Notes: generated by a model from the sequence alone, not told the origin. Positions 35,907-45,913 are shown, counted from the first letter of the stretch. The stretch: DNA of 64,000 nt from CAYJFG01 sp051881695 (GCA_051881695.1 JBJEQJ010000024.1:47952-111951); one strand, 5' to 3'. Translations and numbers: made by a program.

Positions 35907-36076
35907 GTCTTTTCCCCCTTTTATGTTTGGTATAAATACCATTGGTTAATAGATTTTTTACTTCTTCATCAATATCGGTATCACATCCTTTCCATAATGC
36001 GCACAAGGGCGAATGGAGGCAGATGCTGCAAAAGCGGATGTCGGCACAAATTCCGCCACAAGGCAGGCGGTCAGCA

Positions 36077-36136
36077 TTATACTTTAAATAAGCTCAATTT
36101 TTTGACATTCCATTGTTCTTCTGTATAATTCGCCAC
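36077..36136 (-). pseudogene. N-terminal fragment of a tetR gene
   Basis: A GTG-started frame of 19 codons reads MANYTEEQWNVKKL, matching MANYTEEQWNAKKI of the intact tetR at 46821, then departs and stops. The upstream promoter and operator are also duplicated. It is the left partner of the direct repeat around the NRPS locus. Confidence 0.8.
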
Positions 36137-36220
36137 TGTCAGCCGCCTTAATTCAAATCGTTCGTTCTGAATAATAGTATAACATACATCTGATTAAAAT
36201 TCAATATTTTTCAGTATCTT
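36088..36220. repeat. Direct repeat, left copy (tetR start and promoter)
   Basis: About 133 bp aligned in the same orientation with 46772-46906. The shared blocks include GCTCAATTTTTT, CATTCCATTGTTCTTCTGTA through TAATTCGCCAC, and ATTCAAATCGTTCGTTCTGA through CATCTGATTAAA; only a ~14-bp block between gene and operator is unrelated. Confidence 0.85.
36151..36204 (-). promoter_or_regulatory. TetR operator and promoter, left copy
   Basis: Operator-like palindrome TTCAnAnCGnnCGnTnTGAA lies at 36152-36171. On the minus strand a TTGAAT (36199-36204), a 17-nt spacer and TATACT (36176-36181) form a promoter that points at the amide hydrolase gene 270 bp downstream. Confidence 0.65.
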
Positions 36221-36305
36221 CTCCGCATTCTACAAGCGAAACAACCTTATACTAAGGTATCAATCTTGGTTATTTTGGTAATAACCAGAATAGGAATATT
36301 GCTGA

Positions 36306-36449
36306 GAAACTAAAAAAGCATTTTGTACTTGGATTGACAATCGTCACAATAATTTTGATGACGAAAATACTTGTATTCAACTTACAGATGGTTTACTTTT
36401 TTCAAATGGTAAGAGATACGATATAGATTTTACAGTAGGTGAATTTTAA
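36306..36449 (+). pseudogene. Possible 3' fragment of an unidentified gene
   Basis: The plus-strand frame from 36306 to the TAA at 36449 stays open for 47 codons and reads protein-like (FCTWIDNRHNNFDDENT ... NGKRYDIDFTVGEF). It has no start codon or ribosome site. I do not recognise the family. The rest of the 560-bp region between the hydrolase and the NRPS holds only the tetR fragment and its promoter. Confidence 0.3.
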
Positions 36450-36501
36450 TCATTTGTTTGTATAATTATCAATATCTATATTCGCTCTGCTCATAGTTTC
36501 C

Positions 36502-39500
36502 TTAGTAAAAATCAAAGAAGCCAAGTCCGTAAAGTGCATTAATAAAGCGTTTCATATAGTCAAGCGATGTCACAGGCCAGTGGAATCCCATTCTGTAGAG
36601 CACCTGCATTGTGTATTTATTGCTCTTTCCAACGGAGAATATCTTTTGACCGTGCGCCATATTCTGGTAGGCAAGCATACTGGAAAGAATTTTCGCCTTT
36701 TCAGGATTCTGCTTTGCTTCTTCGAGCGCCTTTTCGTATTCCTCTGTTTCTGATGCCTGGGAGTGAAGCCCGATTCTATCCATCTCCATATACAAGTCGC
36801 CCATCATCAGCATATGATTGTTGAATGGGTGGAATACAGTACAGTCCTTTGGAGTCTGAGACAGAAGGAGGATTGCTTTTGCTACAAAATCTATAGGAGA
36901 AAGTTCAAACGGCATTTCTATCATATCATACGGATATTTTCCGATGATAATATTGGATTTGAGCCTGCCCATAAATGTGTTTGTGGTAAAGTTAATCTGA
37001 TATTCGCCGTCGCTGTTTCTTGCGGAAAGCGTACCGACACGCATAATTTTTGCATTAAAGCCCTTTACAGCTTCTTCAAGAATTGCCCTTTCGGCAAGGA
37101 ACTTTGAAAGCGTGTACTTAGATGTTTCCTGCTGTCCAAAATAAAGCTGATTTTCCTTCAGATGAGTTACCTCTCCCTGTTCACCAACATATATACCGCC
37201 AACACTCATAGTTGAAACATGAATAAGGCGAGCATCTGCCTGCTTACAGAAATCTATTACATTAAGCGTTCCGTACAAATTGACATCTTCAATGTCTGTT
37301 CCCTTTGAAAAGTGCTTTACATTTGCGGCACAGTTAATCACAGTATCAATATTGAAATCAAGGAATTTGTCAAAGGATTCTCTGTCTGTGACATCTCCGC
37401 TTAAGATAGTTAACCTGTCGGAATATTTTTCTTTCAGACTTTCTTCAAAATAATAGAAGAAAATCATATTAAGTCTGTCTTCTGCAGGATTGTTATTCTT
37501 GTCACGTAACAGACAGTAAACCTTGCCGCTGTATCTGTGGAGCAGCTCATAAAGAATATGTATACCAAGGAAGCCTGCGGCCCCCGTAAGCAGTACATCG
37601 CCTATATCCTGCATATCTCCGTTTTTGAAGCTGTCAAGATTATTTTTAAGCAGCACATTTTCAATATTACTGTAATCATAGTTACCCAGATCTTCAAAGT
37701 CGTTCTTCACTTCATCCTTTTCGCACAGCTTTGCAAGTGCGGCCGGAGTCGGGTTTTCAAATACATCGCCGTACGCAATCTCTATATCGCTCTTATTGGC
37801 AAGAATAATCACTCTTGTTACGGTTAGCGAGCTGCCGCCTAAATCAAAGAAATTATCGTCGGCATAAACCTTATCAAGCTCCAGAACCTTGGCAAATATA
37901 TCGCACAAAGTTTTTTCAAGAGCAGTTGTGGGTTTAACTCCTGCTTTCTTTTCAGACGACTGAGGTTCAGGCAAAAGCTTCGTGTTGATTTTGCCGTTAG
38001 GAGTAAGCGGCATTTCAGAAAGCTGAACATATGCCGCAGGCACCATATAATCAGTTAAAGATTTTTTAAGCTCATTTTTGATAAATTCCGCATCAAGCTG
38101 AATATCCGATGTGTAGTAGGCACATATAGCGTCAGCGTTGTTCACCTTTCTTATTAAAGCAACTGCGCTCTTGATACCGTTAATATTAGACAGGCATTTT
38201 TCGATTTCGCCGAGCTCAATTCTCAAACCTCTGAGCTTAACCTGATTATCGGTTCTGCCGAGTATTATAACATCACCGTTCATCGTCCACTTGGCATAGT
38301 CACCCGAGCGATAGGTTTTTTCGCCGTTAAATTCAATAAATGCCTTTTTCGTCTGCTCAGGCAGTTTATTGTAGCCAAGTGCAACTCCGCAGCCTGAAAT
38401 TAGAAGTTCTCCCACCACTCCCACAGGAAGAAGATTATTGTCAGCATCAACTATATGTTCAACATAGTTTAAAAGTGGCTTTCCCACTGAAATTTCATCA
38501 GCGTTTGTCAGGTCTTTACAGTTTGAGGATACTGTAATTTCGGTAGGACCGTAGGTATTAAGAATTTTTGCATTAGTTTTCTCACGGAGAAGTTTCAGAA
38601 GTTTGTAAGTATATTTCTCACCACCCGAAAGAATAACCTTACATTGAGCCATTGCTTCTGCAAATTCATCAAGCTCCATATACTGCAAGAGCCTTGAAGG
38701 CGTTGAGTTGAACGCATCAACATTATTTTCTTTAAGAAATTCTGCAAGAGTAAACGGGTTAACCGTCTGCTCATCGCTTGCAAAGACAAGGGTAAGACCG
38801 TTGCATAACGAAAGCACCGTTTCCTTAAGGGACATATCAAATGATACTGTCGTTACAGAACCGTAAGCCTTGCAATTATCAACAACATACTTCACCTGAG
38901 GGTTTGCATCGCTGTAACTTACATAGTTTGCAATTCCTATATGTCTTAGCATAACTCCCTTTGGCTTTCCTGTTGAGCCTGATGTGTAAATAAGATAAGC
39001 CAAATCCTCGGAACTTACGTCGACGTCAGGTGTTTCACAATTTTCACCGCGGAGAAGTAAATCTACATCTAGCGTTTTATCATAAGCATCAACAAGCTCG
39101 CCCTCGGTTACTACGAAATCAGCCTCGCTGTCCTCAATAATGCTGTTGATTCTTTCCTGCGGATAGTCCGGACAGGTGGGAATAAATGCTGCGCCTGCTT
39201 TGAGGATACCGAAAATGGTTGAGAAAATTTTTGAGGTTCTGCTAAGCAACACAACAACCCTTCCGCCCTTTTTGAGGCCTCTTGCAATAAGCTCATTTGC
39301 AGTAGCATTTGCACGGCGGTTAAGCTCTCTGTATGTAAGAGTTCCGTCACAGGCAGTAATTGCATTGTTGTCGGGAGTTTTTTCAACCTGATTTTCAAAC
39401 ATTTTATGCAAAAGCTTTGTTTCAACAGGAGCAATACGTGTTAAAGAAAAGCTGTTAAGCTCATCAAGCTGACTGTCATCAAGCAGAGAAATTTTCCTTA

Positions 39501-42500
39501 TCTTACAATCCGGCGCAGAAATAATGTGCATAGCCGTATTGAAAATTGATTTTACAAGTGTTTGCATCAAATCTTTGCTGTAAAGTGCTTCGTTATAACG
39601 GACAACAATACAGGGCTGATTTTTATAATTCTCAATATAAATTGCAGTTTTAAACTTGGTTATTTCCATATCAAAGAAATTTCGCTCAACTGCTTCACCG
39701 TCAATTTTCAAATCGTCCGTTACACCAATCTGATATTCGTACATTATATTCGGTGCAAATCCATATTTTGAACAAATCTTTGAATAAGGATAAATTTCAT
39801 TTTCTATTGCGCCCGTAAAAACAGACTTGCTCTTTTTAACAAATTCAAGTGCCGAAATATCTTCAATCTCAATTCCGAGAGGTAATGTTTTGACAAACAT
39901 ACCAAAACAATCCGTCAGACGCATATCGCTTCTGCCGTTGCTGATTGTGCTGAGATATACGTTTCTTGAATTTGTAAAGCGTGACACTGAATAGAAAGCG
40001 GCCGCAAGAAAAAGCTGTGCAGGTGTAACGCCGTTTTTATTACAGAAAGCTTCTATCTCGACAAAATCAAAGGGAACATTTACTTCTGCAAGCTTGCCGT
40101 TATCTCCCTGCGAGCCTGAATCGGGAGTTATTTCGGACGCTGACTCAAAATCCTTCATCATATCATCAAAGAATTTTTCAGCTTTACTGTATTCTTCGCT
40201 GCTTTCAGCTTTGATTTCGTCATCAATATAATCAAAATATGTATAGTCCTCTGACTCGATTTCATCACCCTCATATGCTGCTTTAAGCTGATTTAAGAAT
40301 ATGTTGTAAGACGCACCATCAAAGATAATATGATGAAAATCAGCGAGAAGATAGGTATTTTTCTCTGTTTCAACAACAAGGGTTCTGAATAGAGGAGATT
40401 TAGAGAAATTAAACGGCTTGACAAATTCTTTCTTTAAGAGTTCAAGCTCGTTTTCGGTCATTTTCTTTACGGGAATATCAATCTGCCTGTTGTCAGGATA
40501 AACCTGCTCCACATCATCGTTTTGCGTTGTAAGATGAGTGAATATGTACGGATGCGCAAGAATGACCTTTTTAACGCTTTCAGCAAGCTTATCTGCGTCT
40601 ATTGACTTTGCGAATTTAAGAATTGACGGAATGTTATAGAGGGTAGTGTACGGATTCTTCATACAGTCAAGGTACACGCCCAGCTGCGTCTTTGACAGAG
40701 GATATAAAGACTTGTAAGCTTTTTGCTTTGTCTCGGCTGTATTCTTTGCCAATGCTCCGCTTATAAGGTATTCCTGAAGCTGGTTTTCAATGGAAATAAC
40801 CGAGCATTCCTTCATCATCTGCTTTACATTCGCCTCAAAGCCGAATTCCTTATGGAGTTCAACCGCAAGCTTAATTACCGACAGAGAATTTAAGCCTGCA
40901 AACAAAAGATTTTCAGTAACACTGAATTTATTGTTACCGAGAATTTTAGCAATGATTGAGTGAATTTTCTTTTCAAGCAAGGTCATAGGCTTTGATGACG
41001 ATTCGCTGCTTTGCGCTTTCTTTTCAGGCTTCGGCAATGCACGCTTATTGACCTTCTGATTCTGATTAAGCGGAATTCTGTCAATCTGCATTGTTACGGC
41101 AGGAACCATATACGGCGGTTTGTTAGCAAGTATAAATTCATTGAGCTTCTGAATATCTACCTTGCTGTCAGATACAACGTAAGCCGCAATAAATTTTCCT
41201 CCGCCTGCTTCATCAAATGCCGCAACGGTTGCATCTTTAATGCCCTCAAATTCACGGATAATGCGCTCAACCTCGGAAAGCTCAATTCTGAAGCCTCTGA
41301 TTTTTACCTGACCGTCATTTCTGCCGACAAAGTCAATATTTCCATCAGGCAGGAAACGTACTATGTCGCCCGTTGTGTAAACTCGTTCATAGCCTTTTTC
41401 ATCTGTAAACGGATTTTTGATAAAGGCTTTTTCGTTCTGCTCAGGACGGTTTAGGTAACCTCTTGACACGCCGTGACCTGCAACCCACAATTCACCGGGA
41501 ACACAGGGCGGCAATCTTCTGCCCTGCTTATCAACAACATAAAGCTTTGTGTTGTCAATAGCTTTTCCGACAGGCACACGCTCATAAAGCCTGTCAATCT
41601 CAAATGCTGTTATACAAACTGTGCTTTCTGTAGGGCCGTAAAGATTAATCATCTTATGATTTTGGGGAGGATTAAGAGGTACAAGCTTTTCTCCTCCTAC
41701 AGACAATTCGGTTATTGAGCTGTTGTCGATTTCAACAGCAAACTGTCTGCCGACCTGCGTTGTCATAAAGCTGTGCGTTATACCGTTTTCGTTAAAGTAT
41801 TTGTCAATTGCTACAAGGTCAAGACGGATTGACTCGTCAATGATATGTATTGCTGCACCTGTTGTAAGCGCCGGGTACATATCCATCATATTCGCATCAA
41901 AGCCGTAGCTTGCGTAAGCGGCTACCCTTGACTGCGGTGTGAGATTATAATAATTTCTGTACCAGTTACAGAATGACACAAGATTTCTGTGCTCAAGCAT
42001 ACAGCCCTTTGGCGTACCTGTCGAGCCTGAGGTATATAGCATAATAAATAAATCCTCAGGCTTTGGATTTGTGCTGATTTTATTGTATTCGGGAAGACTT
42101 GGAATGTCCTCAATAAGGAGAACCTTTCCGCTGTAATGCGGAACAAGCTTAAGCAAGTCTTTACCTGCAATCAACAGCTTTGCATTGGCGTCCTGCATCA
42201 TAAATTCAAGTCGCTCCGGCGGATATGACGGGTCAAGCGGCTGATATGCCGCACCTGATTTTAAAACGCCGAGGGAAGCAAGCACCATATATTCACATCT
42301 CGGAATGAGTACGGAAACAACGTCTTCCCTGCCGATTCCGAGCGAGGAAATATATGCACCTATTCTTTCGGAAATTCCGTCAACCTCTTTGTATGTATAG
42401 CTCTTGTCAAGATAAACAACGGCTGTGTTGTCGGGGTTCTGCTGAGCCTTACGTCTAAACAGCGTTACAATATCGGTCTTTTCGTAATCTCTTTCGGTAT

Positions 42501-43770
42501 TGTTAAATTTGTCAAGCAGAGAAATCTGCTCGCTGTCTGTTATGTCAATATCATTTATGTTTTCGTTATTGATAAATTCAGTTACCGCTTTTTCAAACGA
42601 TTTCAAAAAGCTTTCTGCAGACTTTTTCTCATATAAATCTGCACGGTATTCAAATCTCATTGAAAAACTTCCGTTAATTCTTGAAAGCTCTGCCGAAACA
42701 TTTGCCTTTGCATCGGGAACATCTATGCTGTCAGCAAATATTTCCTTTCCGCAAAAGTTAATATTTCTGAATATATCACCCTGATATGCAAAAATGGTTG
42801 GCGGATTTATCTGTAAATCAGAGCATATATCTGCATATGAATACAAATCATATTTTCTGTTGTTTTGAAGCTGTGAATCAAGATTCTTCAGAAATTGCAC
42901 AATACTTTCGTTCTTACTGAAATTACAGTAAACAGGCAATGTCTTAACAAACATTCCGCAGGAATTTGAGAGCTTTTCGTTTCGTCCGTTATGAATAGTT
43001 GCAAAAAGGCTTTCCTCAGCTCCCGAAAATTTTGCAAGCAAAAAACCGTAAACACCGCAGAAGAATGTGCTTGTTTTTATGCCGTTTTTGCGGCAGAACT
43101 TTCTTATATCGTCAGCATTAAATGAGGTAAATTCGTAATCAACTGCTTTTGCAAGTGATTTTCCGTCGTTTTTATCATTCATCATAACGGAATCAAGCTC
43201 AATACCGCCGAAATGCGAATTATAGTATTCCTTGGCTGTTCTAAGCTCATCTGTTTTTAATCTTTCCTGTTCTTCATCAGAAACATCGTTTCCTGTAAAA
43301 TGCTCCGGTTCAAGCGGCAAACCGTTGTAGGCTCTGTCAACGTCATTCAACAAAATCTTCGCTGATGAGCCGTCAAAGATAATATGGTGAAAATCGCAGA
43401 AAAGCATTACATATGAATCAAGACTAATAATACAGCACCGATAAAGTCTTTCGCTGAGTATCTCGAAAGGATAAACAAGACCTTTCATGTCAAAATCAGC
43501 ATCGTGCATTTCTTTAACTTCCACAACTGCCGGTTCATAGGACGAAAGCTTGTAAACAGCTCCGTCGCTGTCGGCAGTTAGGCGTGATTTAATGTACGGA
43601 TGATTTTCAATACCTGCTTCAACCGCCTGCTTAAGTCTTATAATGTCGATATCCTTGTCAAGCTTTAAAAACAACGGAATATTGTAAGCAATACTGCTCG
43701 GATTATTCAGATAATCAAAATAAATTCCGTACTCTGTCTTTGAAAGAACAGTCTTTTTATTATTATTCAT
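36502..43770 (-). CDS. Two-module NRPS with terminal reductase (C-A-T-C-A-T-R)
   Basis: A 2422-residue nonribosomal peptide synthetase. Domains by motif: C1 (7-430, HHIIFDG at 128), A1 (432-915, YTSGSTGTPKG near 580, YGPTES near 710), T1 (about 935-1010, AGLNSLS with carrier Ser), C2 (1025-1450, HHIIFDG near 1146), A2 (1457-1905, YTSGSTGKPKG near 1600, YGPTEI near 1740), T2 (1930-2000, LGGSSLT), and an NAD(P)H-dependent thioester reductase (2055-2422, TGAAGFLG, YTLSK). Both C domains keep the active HHxxxDG. By eye the A1 pocket reads D-A-M-Q-S-G-L-V-C and A2 D-M-K-S-L-G-T-V-S; neither is a code I know. The reductase should release a dipeptide aldehyde. The first C domain suggests N-acylation or an upstream donor. 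No thioesterase or phosphopantetheinyl transferase is in the window. Confidence 0.95.
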   Translation of the reverse strand: MNNNKKTVLSKTEYGIYFDYLNNPSSIAYNIPLFLKLDKDIDIIRLKQAVEAGIENHPYIKSRLTADSDGAVYKLSSYEPAVVEVKEMHDADFDMKGLVYPFEILSERLYRCCIISLDSYVMLFCDFHHIIFDGSSAKILLNDVDRAYNGLPLEPEHFTGNDVSDEEQERLKTDELRTAKEYYNSHFGGIELDSVMMNDKNDGKSLAKAVDYEFTSFNADDIRKFCRKNGIKTSTFFCGVYGFLLAKFSGAEESLFATIHNGRNEKLSNSCGMFVKTLPVYCNFSKNESIVQFLKNLDSQLQNNRKYDLYSYADICSDLQINPPTIFAYQGDIFRNINFCGKEIFADSIDVPDAKANVSAELSRINGSFSMRFEYRADLYEKKSAESFLKSFEKAVTEFINNENINDIDITDSEQISLLDKFNNTERDYEKTDIVTLFRRKAQQNPDNTAVVYLDKSYTYKEVDGISERIGAYISSLGIGREDVVSVLIPRCEYMVLASLGVLKSGAAYQPLDPSYPPERLEFMMQDANAKLLIAGKDLLKLVPHYSGKVLLIEDIPSLPEYNKISTNPKPEDLFIMLYTSGSTGTPKGCMLEHRNLVSFCNWYRNYYNLTPQSRVAAYASYGFDANMMDMYPALTTGAAIHIIDESIRLDLVAIDKYFNENGITHSFMTTQVGRQFAVEIDNSSITELSVGGEKLVPLNPPQNHKMINLYGPTESTVCITAFEIDRLYERVPVGKAIDNTKLYVVDKQGRRLPPCVPGELWVAGHGVSRGYLNRPEQNEKAFIKNPFTDEKGYERVYTTGDIVRFLPDGNIDFVGRNDGQVKIRGFRIELSEVERIIREFEGIKDATVAAFDEAGGGKFIAAYVVSDSKVDIQKLNEFILANKPPYMVPAVTMQIDRIPLNQNQKVNKRALPKPEKKAQSSESSSKPMTLLEKKIHSIIAKILGNNKFSVTENLLFAGLNSLSVIKLAVELHKEFGFEANVKQMMKECSVISIENQLQEYLISGALAKNTAETKQKAYKSLYPLSKTQLGVYLDCMKNPYTTLYNIPSILKFAKSIDADKLAESVKKVILAHPYIFTHLTTQNDDVEQVYPDNRQIDIPVKKMTENELELLKKEFVKPFNFSKSPLFRTLVVETEKNTYLLADFHHIIFDGASYNIFLNQLKAAYEGDEIESEDYTYFDYIDDEIKAESSEEYSKAEKFFDDMMKDFESASEITPDSGSQGDNGKLAEVNVPFDFVEIEAFCNKNGVTPAQLFLAAAFYSVSRFTNSRNVYLSTISNGRSDMRLTDCFGMFVKTLPLGIEIEDISALEFVKKSKSVFTGAIENEIYPYSKICSKYGFAPNIMYEYQIGVTDDLKIDGEAVERNFFDMEITKFKTAIYIENYKNQPCIVVRYNEALYSKDLMQTLVKSIFNTAMHIISAPDCKIRKISLLDDSQLDELNSFSLTRIAPVETKLLHKMFENQVEKTPDNNAITACDGTLTYRELNRRANATANELIARGLKKGGRVVVLLSRTSKIFSTIFGILKAGAAFIPTCPDYPQERINSIIEDSEADFVVTEGELVDAYDKTLDVDLLLRGENCETPDVDVSSEDLAYLIYTSGSTGKPKGVMLRHIGIANYVSYSDANPQVKYVVDNCKAYGSVTTVSFDMSLKETVLSLCNGLTLVFASDEQTVNPFTLAEFLKENNVDAFNSTPSRLLQYMELDEFAEAMAQCKVILSGGEKYTYKLLKLLREKTNAKILNTYGPTEITVSSNCKDLTNADEISVGKPLLNYVEHIVDADNNLLPVGVVGELLISGCGVALGYNKLPEQTKKAFIEFNGEKTYRSGDYAKWTMNGDVIILGRTDNQVKLRGLRIELGEIEKCLSNINGIKSAVALIRKVNNADAICAYYTSDIQLDAEFIKNELKKSLTDYMVPAAYVQLSEMPLTPNGKINTKLLPEPQSSEKKAGVKPTTALEKTLCDIFAKVLELDKVYADDNFFDLGGSSLTVTRVIILANKSDIEIAYGDVFENPTPAALAKLCEKDEVKNDFEDLGNYDYSNIENVLLKNNLDSFKNGDMQDIGDVLLTGAAGFLGIHILYELLHRYSGKVYCLLRDKNNNPAEDRLNMIFFYYFEESLKEKYSDRLTILSGDVTDRESFDKFLDFNIDTVINCAANVKHFSKGTDIEDVNLYGTLNVIDFCKQADARLIHVSTMSVGGIYVGEQGEVTHLKENQLYFGQQETSKYTLSKFLAERAILEEAVKGFNAKIMRVGTLSARNSDGEYQINFTTNTFMGRLKSNIIIGKYPYDMIEMPFELSPIDFVAKAILLLSQTPKDCTVFHPFNNHMLMMGDLYMEMDRIGLHSQASETEEYEKALEEAKQNPEKAKILSSMLAYQNMAHGQKIFSVGKSNKYTMQVLYRMGFHWPVTSLDYMKRFINALYGLGFFDFY

Positions 43771-43824
43771 TCAGGTCACCCCTTAATTTTTTATACAGAC
43801 AACACTTAAATGTATTCTTTTGCT

Positions 43825-45582
43825 CTAAATTTTAATTACCAATCTGTTAAATCCCAGTACACTTGAATATTCAACTCTTTTTGAAACAGCTTTTACTACA
43901 TCAATTTCCGAAAGTGTTTCTTCACTGTCATTTGAAACAATATCATACGGCTCTCCGTTATCACGAATAGAAATTATTGTGTCACCGCCGTCAATCATAA
44001 TACGAATATCAATATCTGCTTTTTTCTTCTTACCGGTACGCTCTGCGATATCTGCCGAAATTCCTTCAACAGCTACGGCTATCCTGTTAGCAACGTTTTT
44101 TTCAATATTATGACTTGTAAGAAACGATGTTAAATATAAAGAAACACCGGAGGCGTTTTCCTTTGAGCCTTTGAAAGACAATGAAACAATCTCATTATTA
44201 TCATTGGATTCAATAAGATAAAAGCTGTCATACTTACCCTTTGATTTTCTTTTAATAACAAGAGTAATAAAATATAATACAATTAAGGTGCCGACCTGAG
44301 CTGTAACAAGTGAAACCCACACGCCTGTTATTCCGAAAAATACTGAAAGAATCAGAGCCGAAGGAATCAGTATTACAATGCCGTTGACAACAGCAATAGT
44401 TGTTGATAATGACTTTCTTTGAGTTGCCATATAGTAATACAGAAACAGAAAGGAAAAAGCAAGCGCAGGAAACGACAGAGCGTTTATCCTGAGTGCCGGA
44501 ACTGCATTTGAAATATCGTTTTCAGCAGTTATTCCAAACAGTCTTATTACAGGTTCGGGCGCAGCCAAAATAAACAGCATAGTTACAACGCTTACTACGG
44601 CAAGAATTGTGAATGCCCGTCTGAAGGCATACCGTATTCCGTCAAAATCCTTTTCTCCCAGACAAACGCCGACAATCGGTATCATTGTCTGCGACGCACC
44701 TGTTATGAACATAGACATAAAAATCTGACTTGATGAGCATATTGAATATGAAGCCATTGCGTCCCTACCGCCTGTACTCATGATAATCCAGTTGAGAAAC
44801 AGCATTTTGACCGTTATAAGAAGCGTTCCCAACGCACCGGATAAGCCGACCGTAATCAGATTAGAGAATATTTCAAAAAATTTTTTCGGAGCTTTCAGAA
44901 TTGAAAAGTCAAAATGCAGCGTGCTCTTTTTTGAAGCGAAATGTGTAATCATCATAATAAAGCCTACAGCGTAGCCTGTTACGGTGGCTATTGAAGAGCC
45001 TGCAATACCCATACCCAAAACGCCCATATATACATAATCCATAATCAGATTTATTATATTAGCCACAATAATTATATTTGAAGCAAATCTAGGTCTGTTG
45101 TCAGTTCTGATAAAATAAGTTGAACACAGCAGCATCAGATTAAGAGGCGTTCCGATTATATACGGTATGTAATACTGGTATAAAAGCGGATTCAAAACCT
45201 TGTCCTTAGTAAGCAAAGAGCATATTCCGCCTGCAAGCGGAAGCTGTATTGCCATCAGTACAACGCATAATAACACAACTGCAATAAATGTTGTTGTAAA
45301 AATGCGGTTTACAAGCGTTCTGTCATTCTTGCCCTTTGCAACGGCTATAACGCTTGAAGCTCCGAGTCCGAACAAAATTGTCAGCGAAAAATATAGCTGA
45401 GCAACAGGCGATAACAGGTTTATTGCAGCCAAAGCATTCTTACCGAGAATATTGCCGGCTATTATTGAATCGACAATCATTGCAATATTTGTAGCCATAG
45501 CCGTAAGAACAGTAGGCAAAAAATATTCCGAATATTTCCTGTTTATTGTGACAGAATTACGTTTTAACGCTGTTTCACTCAT
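43825..45582 (-). CDS. MATE-family exporter fused to a histidine-kinase-like ATPase domain
   Basis: 585 residues. The first ~455 form a 12-helix MATE/MVF-type multidrug exporter (start KYSEYFLPTVLTAMATNIAM; internal repeat LITVGLSGALGTLLI), probably exporting the NRPS product. The extra ~130 residues are cytoplasmic and resemble an RsbW/SpoIIAB-type ATPase: a helix with IAVAVEGISADIAER at the N-box position, IRDNGEPYDI as G1 box, and a C-terminal strand (SSVLGFNRLVIKI). The usual N-box Asn appears to be Asp and the G2 box is weak, so kinase activity is doubtful. The next gene upstream encodes a STAS protein, the natural partner of such domains. 54 bp separate it from the NRPS gene. Confidence 0.88.
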   Translation of the reverse strand: MSETALKRNSVTINRKYSEYFLPTVLTAMATNIAMIVDSIIAGNILGKNALAAINLLSPVAQLYFSLTILFGLGASSVIAVAKGKNDRTLVNRIFTTTFIAVVLLCVVLMAIQLPLAGGICSLLTKDKVLNPLLYQYYIPYIIGTPLNLMLLCSTYFIRTDNRPRFASNIIIVANIINLIMDYVYMGVLGMGIAGSSIATVTGYAVGFIMMITHFASKKSTLHFDFSILKAPKKFFEIFSNLITVGLSGALGTLLITVKMLFLNWIIMSTGGRDAMASYSICSSSQIFMSMFITGASQTMIPIVGVCLGEKDFDGIRYAFRRAFTILAVVSVVTMLFILAAPEPVIRLFGITAENDISNAVPALRINALSFPALAFSFLFLYYYMATQRKSLSTTIAVVNGIVILIPSALILSVFFGITGVWVSLVTAQVGTLIVLYFITLVIKRKSKGKYDSFYLIESNDNNEIVSLSFKGSKENASGVSLYLTSFLTSHNIEKNVANRIAVAVEGISADIAERTGKKKKADIDIRIMIDGGDTIISIRDNGEPYDIVSNDSEETLSEIDVVKAVSKRVEYSSVLGFNRLVIKI

Positions 45583-45604
45583 AACATCACTCTCATTAAA
45601 AATA

Positions 45605-45913
45605 TTATGCTTTATCTATATCAAGAAAGCTGTCCATTCCTGTCATAATGAATATTTCCATAATCATATCATTTACATTAACAAGCCTGAGCTTACCTCC
45701 GACACTTGTCAGTTTCTTATAAAGCATTAAAATAACCCTAAGTCCTGCGCTTGATATATACTCAAGTGCTCTCATATTAAGAGTAACCGTTTCAATTTCA
45801 TCAAAAGAATTTCGGTTAATCTCCTCCTCTAACTGCGGTGAGGTAATAGTATCAAGTCTGCCGCTTAATGAAATTATAAGATTCTGATTACTGATATTAG
45901 TTGTGATTTGCAT
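45605..45913 (-). CDS. STAS-domain anti-anti-sigma-like protein
   Basis: A complete STAS protein of 102 residues, like SpoIIAA/RsbV. It has GRLDTITSPQLEEEI and the phosphorylation loop LEYISSAGLRVIL with the conserved Ser. Such proteins bind RsbW-type kinases and are switched by phosphorylation. It is the first gene of the STAS-MATE-NRPS unit, 22 bp before the MATE gene, whose C-terminal ATPase domain is the obvious partner. No cognate sigma-B-type sigma factor is adjacent; the ECF sigma at 48.4 kb has its own anti-sigma gene. Confidence 0.92.
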   Translation of the reverse strand: MQITTNISNQNLIISLSGRLDTITSPQLEEEINRNSFDEIETVTLNMRALEYISSAGLRVILMLYKKLTSVGGKLRLVNVNDMIMEIFIMTGMDSFLDIDKA

